Counted from the stretch's first letter, positions 16,446 to 25,946 are shown. The stretch is 64,000 nt of DNA from CAWVSB01 sp036960375 (GCA_036960375.1 JBALVY010000003.1:310001-374000), one strand, 5' to 3'. Notes: generated from the sequence alone by a model not told the origin. A program made the numbers and translations.

Positions 16446-17581
16446 CTAGCCGATCAGCCAGCTTATCCCGGATTACTGCCGTCTTTCTTAAAGAACTGAT
16501 TCAGATGCGTCGGGACAGACTGACTTTTGCCATGATGGTGGCGATACCTATAATGCAATTGGTATTGTTTGGCTTTGCTATTAACAACGATCCGAAGAAT
16601 TTGCCCGCAGCGGTGATTGTAGAAGAGCAGACGCCCATAGTGCGAACCATTCTTAACGGTTTGCAAAGCTCGGGTTACTACGACATTGTTGAACAAAGTT
16701 CAGACCCGCGTGACAGCGCCAGATTACTTGCCGATGGTAAGGTGGCCTTTGTGGTGTCGATACCTGCAGGTTTTAGCAAAGAATTACTGCGCGGTAATCG
16801 GCCACAAATTTTGATTGAGGCTGATGCATCAGACCCTGCGGCATCGTCAAACGCCATCGGTCGGGCCGAGGCGATTATCAACCAGGCTTTACGCCATGAT
16901 CTAAAAGGCCCGCTGGCACACTTGATGCCAACGCCGGGGCCAGTCGAGGTGGTTATTCACCCGCGCTATAACCCTGAGGGCATTACCCAGTACAATATTG
17001 TGCCGGGTTTACTTGGCGTTATTATTACTATGACCATGGTAATGATTACCTCCGTTGCGATGACCCGCGAGTCCGAAACAGGCACAATGGAGAACCTTTT
17101 GGCCATGCCAGCCAGGCCCTATGAAGTGATGGTGGGTAAAATTGCACCCTACGTGATGGTAGGGGCGGTGCAGACAGCGATTGTTTTATTGGCAGCAAAG
17201 TTTTTATTTGACGTGCCGTTTGCAGGCTCTATTGGTTTGTTGCTGATAGGAGTCGTAGTATTTATCATTGCGAATTTGTCATTGGGTTTTACTTTCTCGA
17301 CTATCGCTAAATCTCAAATGCAGGCAATGCAGTTAACCTTCTTTTTCTTTTTACCGTCTCTGTTATTGTCGGGTTTCATGTTCCCTTTTCGAGGCATGCC
17401 AGACTGGGCGCAGAGAATTGGCGAAGTATTACCGCTGACACATTTTTTACGTATTATTCGCGGCATTATGCTTAAGGGCGCGGGTTTTGATAGCTTGAAA
17501 ATGGAGTTTCTAATTTTGTTGGTATTTATCGCTGTAGTGGGTAGTTTGGCGATATTACGATACAAGCGCACCATGGATTAA
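16442..17581 (+). CDS. ABC-2 type exporter permease (YbhS/YbhR-like)
   Basis: A 379-aa permease of the ABC2_membrane_3 type. TM1 (MMVAIPIMQLVLFGFAI) is followed by a ~140-residue periplasmic domain, then five further helices between about residue 180 and the C-terminus. These include the conserved cytoplasmic segment RESETGTMENLLAMPARPYEVMVGK and the late PSLLLSGFMFPFRGMPDW motif. E. coli has two permeases, YbhS and YbhR; here there is only one, so a homodimer is expected. Substrate unknown; hydrophobic drugs or lipid-like compounds are plausible given the steroid genes around it. Confidence 0.92.
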   Translation: MTSRSASLSRITAVFLKELIQMRRDRLTFAMMVAIPIMQLVLFGFAINNDPKNLPAAVIVEEQTPIVRTILNGLQSSGYYDIVEQSSDPRDSARLLADGKVAFVVSIPAGFSKELLRGNRPQILIEADASDPAASSNAIGRAEAIINQALRHDLKGPLAHLMPTPGPVEVVIHPRYNPEGITQYNIVPGLLGVIITMTMVMITSVAMTRESETGTMENLLAMPARPYEVMVGKIAPYVMVGAVQTAIVLLAAKFLFDVPFAGSIGLLLIGVVVFIIANLSLGFTFSTIAKSQMQAMQLTFFFFLPSLLLSGFMFPFRGMPDWAQRIGEVLPLTHFLRIIRGIMLKGAGFDSLKMEFLILLVFIAVVGSLAILRYKRTMD

Positions 17582-17596
17582 GCCGAAGGATATAAC

Positions 17597-18793
17597 ATGA
17601 TTCTATATTACAAGTTCAGGGCGTTTTTGGTGACCTGGTTGTTGAGGTTGCTGCCGCGACCCACTCCTATTGTTTATAAGGGAATCAACTCAGCCTTGGA
17701 GCTTTGCTCTCAAGTATCTCTGCTGGGTTTTAGTAAGGTACTGATTGTCACCGATGATTTTCTTGGCTCTTCGGGTATTCTTGATGGCATAAAGAAAGTT
17801 TTGACTGATACAAATGTTGAGTATGCTGTATATGACGGTATTTTACCCGACCCTACCTACGACAAGGTCGAAGAAGGAGAGGTGGTATACAGGCAGGAAA
17901 ACTGTCAGGCGGTAATTGCCGTGGGTGGCGGTTCGGTGCTTGATGCCGCCAAGATGATAGCCATGATCCATCATAATCCGGGTAGCCTGAAAAAATTTAG
18001 CGGTCTGTTTCCATTCAAAAAACAGGGCGTTCCGTTATTTGCTATTCCTACTACCGCTGGCACAGGGTCAGAAATAACCCTGGCTGCGGTAATATCTGAC
18101 CCAATTAGTCATGACAAAGTGCCAGTTGTTGACGGCAAGATGATTCCTGCGTATATCGCTCTCGATGCAGAGATTATGAGAAGTATGCCAAAAGGCATTA
18201 CCGCAGCTACCGGTATGGACGCACTGACGCACGCAGTAGAATCCTATCTATGTACGTCAAGCTTTGAGGCAACAGAGGTACAGGCAAAAGCAGCCATTAA
18301 ACTGATATTTAATAACCTGGAGCGCGCCTGGCAGGACGGCAATGATATGGCTGCCCGTGATGCCATGGCAATGGCGTCTTTCTATGCTGGCTCCGCTTTT
18401 GGTAAAACTTCGGTTGGTTATGTACACGGCATTGCACACCAGCTGGGTAAGTACTGTGGCGTGCCGCACGGTAACGCTAACGCCATGGTTTTACCCGAAG
18501 TTCTCGTAGCTTATGGTGAGTGTATTCATCATCGTCTGGCAGACTTGGCCGAACTGGTTCATATCGGTAATCCAGGTGAGAGCAAGGCGCAGCTGGCTAA
18601 GGGTTTTATTCAAGCTGTTTTTGATATGCGCGCCGCGATGGAGTTGCCTCTCAAGCCAAGAGAATTGAAAAGCTCTGACATCAAGGCGATTGTCAGTGCA
18701 GCAATAGTCGAAGCGGGCAATTTGTATCCTGTGCCACGATATATGTCTGAAGCAGAGATTACTGAACTCGTTACACCCTTATTACCTTCATAG
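17597..18793 (+). CDS. Iron-containing alcohol dehydrogenase
   Basis: A 398-aa group-III alcohol dehydrogenase with GAAGGA before the ATG. The NAD(P)-binding GGGSVLDAAKMIAM is near residue 115, FAIPTTAGTGSEIT near 155, and the metal site is built from TGMDALTHAVESYL (His near 215) and GYVHGIAHQLGKYCGVPHG (two His near 275-290). The N-terminal 20 residues (FRAFLVTWLLRLLP) are unusually hydrophobic and could associate with the membrane. It lies 15 bases after the ABC permease gene and may be the last gene of that operon. It would interconvert an alcohol and an aldehyde; substrate unknown. Confidence 0.9.
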   Translation: MILYYKFRAFLVTWLLRLLPRPTPIVYKGINSALELCSQVSLLGFSKVLIVTDDFLGSSGILDGIKKVLTDTNVEYAVYDGILPDPTYDKVEEGEVVYRQENCQAVIAVGGGSVLDAAKMIAMIHHNPGSLKKFSGLFPFKKQGVPLFAIPTTAGTGSEITLAAVISDPISHDKVPVVDGKMIPAYIALDAEIMRSMPKGITAATGMDALTHAVESYLCTSSFEATEVQAKAAIKLIFNNLERAWQDGNDMAARDAMAMASFYAGSAFGKTSVGYVHGIAHQLGKYCGVPHGNANAMVLPEVLVAYGECIHHRLADLAELVHIGNPGESKAQLAKGFIQAVFDMRAAMELPLKPRELKSSDIKAIVSAAIVEAGNLYPVPRYMSEAEITELVTPLLPS

Positions 18794-18975
18794 CTCAATC
18801 AGAGATGTTCACTAGATAGAGCCCGTTGGAGAGTGAACCATAATGAAGCATGGCACATTTGTATGCTCCGAATTGGACCGATCCCCTTTTAACGCACTTC
18901 AATGAAGCTTTTTCTATTGTTCAAAAAATAATCAACATTATCTTCGTGTGGCAGTAACACTCACTTTTTAATAGT

Positions 18976-18990
18976 TGGCACGGTCATTGC
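18976..18990 (+). promoter_or_regulatory. Sigma-54 (RpoN) promoter of the porin-urt operon
   Basis: TGGCACGGTCATTGC matches the -24/-12 consensus TGGCAC-N5-TTGC, with GG (18977-18978) and GC (18989-18990) correctly spaced. Transcription should begin near 19002, leaving a leader of about 65 bases before the porin gene. This implies activation by an NtrC-type enhancer protein, as expected for nitrogen-source uptake. I could not point to a convincing NtrC site upstream. Confidence 0.85.
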
Positions 18991-19066
18991 TATATCCCCT
19001 GTGTAGAGATTTTTGTTAGTTCATTTGCTAACGCTCTACAAACAATCTGACATCTAGGGGATTTAA

Positions 19067-20257
19067 ATGATGAATTTACGAAAGCAGCTTTATGGAGTGC
19101 TTGCAGTATCCTTAATGGCTATTCCAAGTGGCGCATTTGCTGCCAAGAAGCTTGAAATTGACGATACAAAATGGATAAGCATTGGTGGCGGCCTTCGCAC
19201 CAGCTTCACTTCAATGGAAGATGCGGCGCCTAGCGGAGACAGCCGCAATAATGATTTTAACCTTGATAGCGCCAGGCTCTATTTTAATGGCCAGATCACA
19301 GAAACTATCAAATTTGAATTGAATACAGAGTGTGTTTTTTGCGGCAACTCCGAATTAGAAGAGTTGGTTATTCTGGATGCCATAGCAAAGTTTGATATTA
19401 ACCCGGCATTTAACATCTGGGCGGGTCGTTTGTTGGTGCCATCAGACCGAGCTGAGATGAGTGGTCCCTACTACGCGAGCACTTACGACTTTAACAAAAC
19501 ACCTTTTTACCCTTCTGACTATAGCGTTGAATTTGGTGACGGTGGAGCAGGTGTTTATGGTCGTGATCAAGGTTTGACCATCTGGGGTGGTTTGGGTGAA
19601 GAAAAGAAATTCACCTACGCTGTAGGTGCTTTTAACGGTAAGCAGGGTGGTTCGAATCAGGACGATAAGCTGCTTTATGGTACTCGTTTAAGCTATAACT
19701 TTCTCGATGTTGAAAGCAATCCGGGTTACTACACAAGCAGTACCTACTACGGAAAGGGCGGAGACATTTTGACTCTTGCTGTAGCGGCACAGCACCAGCA
19801 AGATGGCGCCGGTACCGAAGAGGAACCAGCAGACTTTACCGGCTACAGTGTCGATTTCTTGTTCGAAAAGGTGCTTTCCGGTAACGGCGTATTTACTGTC
19901 GAAGGTGAATATAAAAAATTCGATACTGATCTATCCGAAGACGCATTAGAAGACGGTTCCTGCTTTTGTATGTTCAGCGGTGACGCTTCAACAGCTACTG
20001 CCTTGTACATGTTTGGCTCTGAAACCGGTCCTGGTTATTTCCAGCCATACGTTCGCTACACCGAAAACAATCCCGATTACAGCGAAACCCGTGATGAAGT
20101 AGAAGCTGGACTTAACTACATCATCAGTGGCCATAACGCTCGGGTATCAGCTTTCTATCAGTATGGCGATATTGCCACAAAAGGCCTTAATTACACACCA
20201 AGTGCCGGCGGCGACAAAATCAGCGCATTCAAAATCGGGCTGCAATTACAGTTCTAA
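19067..20257 (+). CDS. Outer-membrane porin of the urea/amide uptake cluster (FmdC-like)
   Basis: A 396-aa precursor with signal peptide (LMAIPSGAFA cut before AKKLEID) and a barrel made of short amphipathic strands, closing with FKIGLQLQF, a C-terminal Phe typical of outer-membrane proteins. An N-terminal strand block LDSARLYFNGQITETIKFEL looks like phosphate-selective-porin-like (OprO/P or DUF3138-type) proteins. Porins of this type precede urea or short-chain-amide ABC systems (FmdC in Methylophilus), and this one lies directly between the sigma-54 promoter and urtA. Its job is therefore probably outer-membrane entry of the solute. Confidence 0.82.
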   Translation: MMNLRKQLYGVLAVSLMAIPSGAFAAKKLEIDDTKWISIGGGLRTSFTSMEDAAPSGDSRNNDFNLDSARLYFNGQITETIKFELNTECVFCGNSELEELVILDAIAKFDINPAFNIWAGRLLVPSDRAEMSGPYYASTYDFNKTPFYPSDYSVEFGDGGAGVYGRDQGLTIWGGLGEEKKFTYAVGAFNGKQGGSNQDDKLLYGTRLSYNFLDVESNPGYYTSSTYYGKGGDILTLAVAAQHQQDGAGTEEEPADFTGYSVDFLFEKVLSGNGVFTVEGEYKKFDTDLSEDALEDGSCFCMFSGDASTATALYMFGSETGPGYFQPYVRYTENNPDYSETRDEVEAGLNYIISGHNARVSAFYQYGDIATKGLNYTPSAGGDKISAFKIGLQLQF

Positions 20258-20301
20258 AATAACAAGTTTTGCTAATCAAATTACATTAAGGGATTTCAAA
20301 T

Positions 20302-21600
20302 ATGAATATGCTTAAAAATATGAAAACTATCGCTGCTGGCGTTGCATTGAGTTGCTCCGCGCTTCTCGGTGCAAGCAGTGTGCTTGCGGCCGATACGATA
20401 AAGGTTGGAGTACTGCACTCGCTGTCAGGGACGATGGCAATCAGTGAAACTACGCTAAAAGATACCGTATTGATGATGATCGAAGAGCAAAACAAAGCTG
20501 GCGGATTGTTGGGGAAACAGATTGAACCGGTTGTTGTTGACCCAGCTTCAAACTGGCCCTTGTTTGCTGAAAAAGGTCGCGAATTGATATCGCAGGAAGA
20601 GGTTGATGTTATATTTGGTTGCTGGACATCTGTGTCACGTAAATCTGTTTTGCCTGTTCTGGAAGAACTGAATGGCTTGCTGTTTTACCCCGTGCAGTAT
20701 GAGGGTGAAGAATCATCCAAAAACGTATTCTACACAGGAGCCGCGCCCAATCAGCAGGCTATACCTGCGGTAGATTACCTGATGGATGAATTGGAAGTGA
20801 CTCGCTGGGTTTTGGCAGGCACCGATTATGTCTACCCACGTACCACTAACAAGGTACTTGAGGCTTACCTGAAGTCCAAGGGAGTTGCTGAAGAAGACAT
20901 TCTAATCAACTATACGCCCTTTGGTCATTCTGACTGGCAGAGCATAGTGTCTGAAATTAAATCATTCGGTTCAGCAGGCAAGAAAACAGCGGTTGTATCG
21001 ACTATCAATGGCGACGCTAACGTACCGTTCTATAAAGAATTGGGTAATCAAGGTGTATCATCTGAAGACATTCCCGTAGTGGCATTCTCTGTTGGTGAAG
21101 AAGAACTGTCCGGTCTGGATGCAGGTCCTCTGGTTGGCCATTTAGCGGCCTGGAATTACTTTCAAAGTGTTGAGTCAGACGCCAATGACGCCTTTATAGC
21201 GCAATGGAAAACCTATACCGGTGACGACAAGCGTGTCACCAACGACCCAATGGAAGCCACCTATATCGGTTTCAAAATGTGGGTAAAAGCGGTAGAGGCT
21301 GCGGGTACCACTGATACGGATGCAGTAGAGCAAGCCATGATTGGTATGGAAGTTGAAAACCTGACTGGCGGTATGGCAGTTATGAACAAAAATCACCATC
21401 TGTCGAAGCCGGTACTTATTGGCGAGATTCAGGAAGACGGACAGTTCTTAGTGGTATCTGAAACCGATGGTACTGTTCCGGGTGATGCATGGTCGAATTT
21501 CTTGCCTGGTAGTAAAGATGTCATCTCTGATTGGACAGCGCCGATATCTTGCGGTAACTATAACACTGTGACCAAAACCTGTTCTGGTCAGGTTTTCTAA
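20302..21600 (+). CDS. urtA: Urea ABC transporter substrate-binding protein
   Basis: A 432-aa periplasmic protein with a cleaved signal (LLGASSVLA, then ADTIKVG). It matches UrtA/FmdD closely: KVGVLHSLSGTMAISE, VVVDPASNWPLFAEKGREL, VIFGCWTSVSRKSVLPV, GLLFYPVQYEGEESS, and a C-terminal paired cysteine region (SCGNYNTVTKTCSGQVF). AAGGGA precedes the ATG. It captures urea or a short amide for the UrtBCDE transporter encoded downstream. Urease genes are not in the window, so urea versus amide cannot be settled from context. Confidence 0.95.
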   Translation: MNMLKNMKTIAAGVALSCSALLGASSVLAADTIKVGVLHSLSGTMAISETTLKDTVLMMIEEQNKAGGLLGKQIEPVVVDPASNWPLFAEKGRELISQEEVDVIFGCWTSVSRKSVLPVLEELNGLLFYPVQYEGEESSKNVFYTGAAPNQQAIPAVDYLMDELEVTRWVLAGTDYVYPRTTNKVLEAYLKSKGVAEEDILINYTPFGHSDWQSIVSEIKSFGSAGKKTAVVSTINGDANVPFYKELGNQGVSSEDIPVVAFSVGEEELSGLDAGPLVGHLAAWNYFQSVESDANDAFIAQWKTYTGDDKRVTNDPMEATYIGFKMWVKAVEAAGTTDTDAVEQAMIGMEVENLTGGMAVMNKNHHLSKPVLIGEIQEDGQFLVVSETDGTVPGDAWSNFLPGSKDVISDWTAPISCGNYNTVTKTCSGQVF

Positions 21601-21622
21601 TCACTACTTTGAGCTAGCCCAT

Positions 21623-21648
21623 ACCCCGGCCTTTGGTCGGGGTGTTTT
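21623..21648 (+). terminator. Attenuator-type hairpin between urtA and urtB
   Basis: ACCCCGGCC (21623-21631) pairs with GGTCGGGGT (21635-21643, one G-U) over TTT, followed by GTTTTA. Its place just after the binding-protein gene fits partial termination that gives excess UrtA over the membrane parts. Confidence 0.75.
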
Positions 21649-21679
21649 ATAAAAAATTAATAAGTTTCGGGGGGATGTT

Positions 21680-23299
21680 TTGCATAGAATATTCGTAGTA
21701 ATTTTGTGGGTTTTTCTGTCTGGCCTAAGCCACGCAGCGGATATGGAAGATCCCTTGGCGGTACAGCTGGACCTGCTGTCTAGTGCCAAGTTAAAGCAAA
21801 TTCCGGCCTATATCGATAGTTTGGCCGAACTCAAAGACCCAAGAGGTGGTGCCGTATTAGAGGCCATGCTGGCGGGGAATCTGTATGTCCGAAAAAGCGA
21901 CAAGAAAATATACATCACCAGCAAGGGTGATGACAGTTTGTTATTAATGACGGATCCGCTAGGGGTCGAGGGGCAGGCTTCAGAGCCCAAAAAACATTTT
22001 AAGCGCGTACCTGTGAATAACCGTATGCGTTCTCAGTTAAGACTTGCCATTGCCAAAGTGCATCTTTCTGCCCAAGACAAGCAGCAGCGCTTGGAGGCGG
22101 TTTATCGTTTATCTAATGATTTAACACCTGAAATACTCTCCTTGTTAAATCACGTTGCCGAGACAGAGCAAGATGGCGAAGTACTGGCTGCGCTTTATTC
22201 GGCGCAAGATTTGGCCAGCCTTAACAGCGGTGATCGCATAGAGAAACTGGCGGCTATTGATCGTTTACAGTCTAGCTTGCAGCCGGTTGTATTGACGAGG
22301 CTGCTTGACATCGTTGCCGTTGATGATAAAGGCGAATATATCGAGCAAGATCTGGTAGTGGTGAAGCGCGCTGAAAAAGCCATCGCTTCCATTCAAGGTA
22401 AAGCCAAATTTTATGGCTTTGTCGAAACTACTTTCTTTGGATTAAGTTTGGGCTCTGTTCTATTACTCAGCTCTATCGGCCTGGCCATTACTTTCGGTGT
22501 GATGGGCGTAATCAATATGGCTCATGGCGAGCTGATTATGCTGGGCGCCTATACAACGTATGTTGTGCAGTTGCTGATGCCCAATAATATTGAATATTCA
22601 TTGTTGGTAGCAGTTCCTGCTGCATTCCTGGTGTCTGGAATGGTGGGCGTTGCGATAGAACGCGGGGTTATACGGTTTTTATATGGCCGCCCACTGGAAA
22701 CCTTGCTAGCAACTTTTGGTGTCAGTCTGGTTTTACAGCAAGCAGTACGCAGCATTTTTAGCCCGCTCAATCGGTCGGTAGAGACTCCCTCCTGGATGAG
22801 CGGTGCCATCGACATCAATCCGCTTTTATCGCTAACCTATAACCGCCTTTATATCGTTGTGTTTGCTCTGGTCGTATTCTTTCTGTTACTTGTGATATTA
22901 AAGAAAACCACACTGGGCTTGCAGTTTAGGGCTGTGGCGCAAAATCGCGCTATGGCCAGAGCTATGGGTATCCGCAGCGAATGGGTGGATGCAATGACAT
23001 TTGGTCTGGGCTCTGGCGTTGCGGGCATTGCCGGTGTGGCGCTGAGTCAGTTAACCAACGTAGGGCCGAACCTCGGGCAGGCTTACATTATCGACTCCTT
23101 TATGGTTGTGGTATTTGGCGGCGTAGGGAACTTGTGGGGTACGCTGGTTAGTGCGTTTTCTCTTGGCATTGCTAATAAATTCCTGGAGCCCACCGTGGGC
23201 GCGGTACTGGCAAAAATTCTGGTTCTGGTATTCATTATTTTGTTTATTCAAAAGAATCCTCGCGGTCTGTTTCCGCAAAAAGGCAGAGCGGCGGAGTAA
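21680..23299 (+). CDS. urtB: Urea ABC transporter permease UrtB
   Basis: A 539-aa protein starting at TTG (21680) behind GGGGGA; no ATG in frame fits. The first ~20 residues are a signal-like segment, residues ~25-235 form a periplasmic, mostly helical extension characteristic of UrtB, and residues ~245-535 form the LivH-type permease with MGVINMAHGELIMLGAYTTY near 275. The periplasmic extension distinguishes UrtB from ordinary branched-chain amino-acid permeases. It pairs with UrtC in the inner membrane. Four bases separate it from urtC. Confidence 0.95.
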   Translation: MHRIFVVILWVFLSGLSHAADMEDPLAVQLDLLSSAKLKQIPAYIDSLAELKDPRGGAVLEAMLAGNLYVRKSDKKIYITSKGDDSLLLMTDPLGVEGQASEPKKHFKRVPVNNRMRSQLRLAIAKVHLSAQDKQQRLEAVYRLSNDLTPEILSLLNHVAETEQDGEVLAALYSAQDLASLNSGDRIEKLAAIDRLQSSLQPVVLTRLLDIVAVDDKGEYIEQDLVVVKRAEKAIASIQGKAKFYGFVETTFFGLSLGSVLLLSSIGLAITFGVMGVINMAHGELIMLGAYTTYVVQLLMPNNIEYSLLVAVPAAFLVSGMVGVAIERGVIRFLYGRPLETLLATFGVSLVLQQAVRSIFSPLNRSVETPSWMSGAIDINPLLSLTYNRLYIVVFALVVFFLLLVILKKTTLGLQFRAVAQNRAMARAMGIRSEWVDAMTFGLGSGVAGIAGVALSQLTNVGPNLGQAYIIDSFMVVVFGGVGNLWGTLVSAFSLGIANKFLEPTVGAVLAKILVLVFIILFIQKNPRGLFPQKGRAAE

Positions 23300-23302
23300 A
23301 TT

Positions 23303-24418
23303 ATGGTGGATTCAAGAACAGACAAAAACAACTTTTTCAGAAGTTTCAATAGCGACGTGAAAGGCAATACCGTTTTATTGATTTTGTTAGTGGCCAGCGT
23401 AGTGGTGGCTATCGGTAATCTGTGGATACCAGCAGATTCAGCTCTGCATATATCGACCTATACAGTAACCTTATTGGGTAAATATCTGGCCTTTGCTCTA
23501 TTGGCAGTGTCGGTTGACCTCATATGGGGCTATGCAGGCATACTCAGTTTGGGGCATGGAGCGTTCTTTGCCCTCGGTGGTTACGCCATGGGCATGTATC
23601 TTATGCGTCAGGTTGGTGACCGGGGAGTATATGGTAATCCAGATCTACCGGATTTTATGGTCTTCCTCAACTGGCAGGAGTTACCTTGGTATTGGTATGG
23701 TTTCGATCATTTTTGGTTCGCTGCAGTGATGGTGTTAGTTGTACCTGGACTGCTGGCATTGGTATTTGGTTGGCTGGCTTTTCGCTCGCGGGTTACCGGG
23801 GTGTATCTGTCAATTATCACGCAGGCTTTAACCTATGCCTTGTTGCTGGCTTTCTTTCGTAATGAGATGGGCTTTGGTGGCAATAACGGCCTAACTGATT
23901 TTAAGGATATTCTGGGCTTTAATTTACAGAGTGATACGACGCGTATCGTTTTATTCGCCACATCTGCATTTATGTTGGCTTTCGGTTATATGCTCTGTCG
24001 ATGGATTACATCGTCAAAATTTGGCCGTGTGCTAGTGGCCATTCGCGATGCCGAGGATAGAACGCGCTTTGTTGGTTACAAAGTTGAATCGTACAAGTTG
24101 TGTATATTTGTCATCTCCGCAGCACTGGCGGGTATTGCCGGTGCTTTGTATGTGCCTCAAGTAGGCATCATTAACCCGGGTGAATTCTCTCCCCTAAATT
24201 CAATTGAGTTAGTTATCTGGGTAGCGGTAGGCGGCAGAGGTACACTTTACGGGGCCATAGTGGGCGCCTTTCTGGTTAATTATTGTAAATCGTATTTCAC
24301 GGCAGCCTTTCCTGAGATATGGATATTTTTTCTGGGAGCGATATTCATTTTAACCACCATGTTTTTACCGCGCGGTATTGCGGGATTACTTGATCGAACG
24401 AAAAAGGAGGAGCAGTAA
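23303..24418 (+). CDS. urtC: Urea ABC transporter permease UrtC
   Basis: A 371-aa LivM-type permease with about ten hydrophobic segments. The conserved DLIWGYAGILSLGHGAFFALG is near residue 75, the EAA-like cytoplasmic loop VLVAIRDAEDRTRFVGY near 250, and the C-terminal GAIFILTTMFLPRGIAGLL near 350. A long loop (DRGVYGNPDLPDFMVFLNW) between the early helices is typical of UrtC. The stop overlaps the urtD start by one base (TAATG), so translation is coupled. Confidence 0.95.
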   Translation: MVDSRTDKNNFFRSFNSDVKGNTVLLILLVASVVVAIGNLWIPADSALHISTYTVTLLGKYLAFALLAVSVDLIWGYAGILSLGHGAFFALGGYAMGMYLMRQVGDRGVYGNPDLPDFMVFLNWQELPWYWYGFDHFWFAAVMVLVVPGLLALVFGWLAFRSRVTGVYLSIITQALTYALLLAFFRNEMGFGGNNGLTDFKDILGFNLQSDTTRIVLFATSAFMLAFGYMLCRWITSSKFGRVLVAIRDAEDRTRFVGYKVESYKLCIFVISAALAGIAGALYVPQVGIINPGEFSPLNSIELVIWVAVGGRGTLYGAIVGAFLVNYCKSYFTAAFPEIWIFFLGAIFILTTMFLPRGIAGLLDRTKKEEQ

Positions 24419-25248
24419 TGTCTACTCTGGATACAATTCGAGCAAAGATGAGGCGCGATCAGGTTTGGGATATGCTGATTCCCGAGCGTAGTGTTATTGC
24501 CGATAAACCTCACGCTCCAATTCTCTATGTAGAGGATGTGACGGTGAGTTTCGATGGCTTCAAAGCCCTCAATGAACTGAGTCTATACATTAATCGAGGA
24601 GAGCTGCGTTGTATCATCGGTGCTAACGGAGCGGGTAAATCGACCATGATGGATGTGATCACCGGCAAACTAACCCCTGATGAAGGTACGGTGTATTTTG
24701 GTCAGAATATCAATCTTCTAAAATTGACTGAACCCGAGATTGCAAGCTGTGGAGTAGGGCGAAAATTCCAAAAACCCACCGTATTCGAAAACCACTCAGT
24801 ATTTCATAATCTGGAGTTGGCGCTTCGTTCTGACAAGCGGGTTTTGTCTAGTTTATTTGCCCGTCTTGGTGGAGAGCAAAAAGACCGAATCGCTGAAGTG
24901 CTGAATATTATCGGTTTGGGCGATTTGCAACATCGCATGGCGGGTCTGTTGTCTCACGGCCAAAAACAATGGCTCGAAATCGGTGTTTTGCTGATTCAGG
25001 ACCCACAGCTGTTGTTGGTAGATGAGCCGGTTGCAGGTATGACGCCACAGGAAACCGAGCGTACTGCCGAACTACTGACGTCATTAGCAGGCGAGCGTTC
25101 TGTAGTGGTGGTTGAACATGATATGGAGTTTGTACGGTCGATAGCCAAGACTGTGACCGTTTTGCATCAGGGCAGTGTTCTTGCCGAGGGCAGCATGCAG
25201 CAAATACAAAATAACGACCAGGTCAGACAAGTGTATCTGGGGGAGTAA
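24418..25248 (+). CDS. urtD: Urea ABC transporter ATP-binding protein UrtD
   Basis: A 276-aa LivG-type ATPase. Walker A GANGAGKSTMMD is near residue 68. The signature region reads LLSHGQKQWLEIG, with SHGQ replacing LSGGQ, which is characteristic of UrtD. Walker B is LLLVDEPVAGMTPQE near 205, with the switch His in VVVVEHDMEFV. The N-terminal ~35 residues are an extension seen in several UrtD proteins. It pairs with UrtE on the cytoplasmic face. Confidence 0.95.
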   Translation: MSTLDTIRAKMRRDQVWDMLIPERSVIADKPHAPILYVEDVTVSFDGFKALNELSLYINRGELRCIIGANGAGKSTMMDVITGKLTPDEGTVYFGQNINLLKLTEPEIASCGVGRKFQKPTVFENHSVFHNLELALRSDKRVLSSLFARLGGEQKDRIAEVLNIIGLGDLQHRMAGLLSHGQKQWLEIGVLLIQDPQLLLVDEPVAGMTPQETERTAELLTSLAGERSVVVVEHDMEFVRSIAKTVTVLHQGSVLAEGSMQQIQNNDQVRQVYLGE

Positions 25249-25250
25249 TT

Positions 25251-25946
25251 GTGCTAAATATTTCAGGTGTTAATCAGTATTACGGACAATCCCATATCTT
25301 GTGGGATCTCGATATGGCAATAGAGCCTGCCAGTTGCACCTGCATCATGGGGCGCAACGGCGTAGGGAAAACTACATTATTGAAATGTATTATGGGTTTG
25401 CTGCCGGTTCAATCGGGCAGTATTGGCCTTGGCGACACAGAGCTCACCCGGCTTGCAGCCGAGCAGCGGGCGAAGCTCGGCGTTGGTTATGTACCTCAAG
25501 GGCGTGAGATTTTTTCCCAGCTCACAGTAGAGGAAAACCTGCGAATAGGTCTGGGCGCAAGATCGGACGGTCTAAAAGAAGTACCTGAATTTATCTTTGA
25601 ATTATTTCCCGTGTTAAAAGAAATGCTACAACGTCGTGGCGGCGATTTATCGGGTGGGCAGCAACAGCAGCTGGCCATTGGCAGAGCGCTGGCTATCGAC
25701 CCGGGTATCTTGATACTCGATGAACCCAATGAAGGTATACAGCCCAATATTGTTAGACAGATAGGCGATGTAATTACTCACCTGGTTGACGACAAAAAGA
25801 TGACGGTGGTTATTGTTGAGCAGAAACTGGCTTTTGCCCGGCGGGTAGGGCGGTATTTTCACTTAATGGAAAAGGGCAGAGTAGTGGCCAAGGGCACCAT
25901 AGATGAGCTAAGTGATGAACTGGTGAGCCAGCACTTGTCTGTGTGA
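25251..25946 (+). CDS. urtE: Urea ABC transporter ATP-binding protein UrtE
   Basis: A 231-aa LivF-type ATPase starting at GTG (25251), two bases after the urtD stop. Walker A GRNGVGKTTLLK is near residue 37, signature LSGGQQQQLAIGRAL near 133, Walker B LILDEPNEGIQPNIV near 155. The motif EPNEGIQPNI identifies UrtE specifically. Last gene of the operon; a strong terminator follows at 26060-26092. Confidence 0.95.
   Translation: MLNISGVNQYYGQSHILWDLDMAIEPASCTCIMGRNGVGKTTLLKCIMGLLPVQSGSIGLGDTELTRLAAEQRAKLGVGYVPQGREIFSQLTVEENLRIGLGARSDGLKEVPEFIFELFPVLKEMLQRRGGDLSGGQQQQLAIGRALAIDPGILILDEPNEGIQPNIVRQIGDVITHLVDDKKMTVVIVEQKLAFARRVGRYFHLMEKGRVVAKGTIDELSDELVSQHLSV

Noticed and set aside
18800..18975. 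Possible NtrC-binding sites upstream of the sigma-54 promoter.
   Set aside because: Only loose half-sites such as GCACA/TGTAT-like pieces were seen; no convincing dyad.
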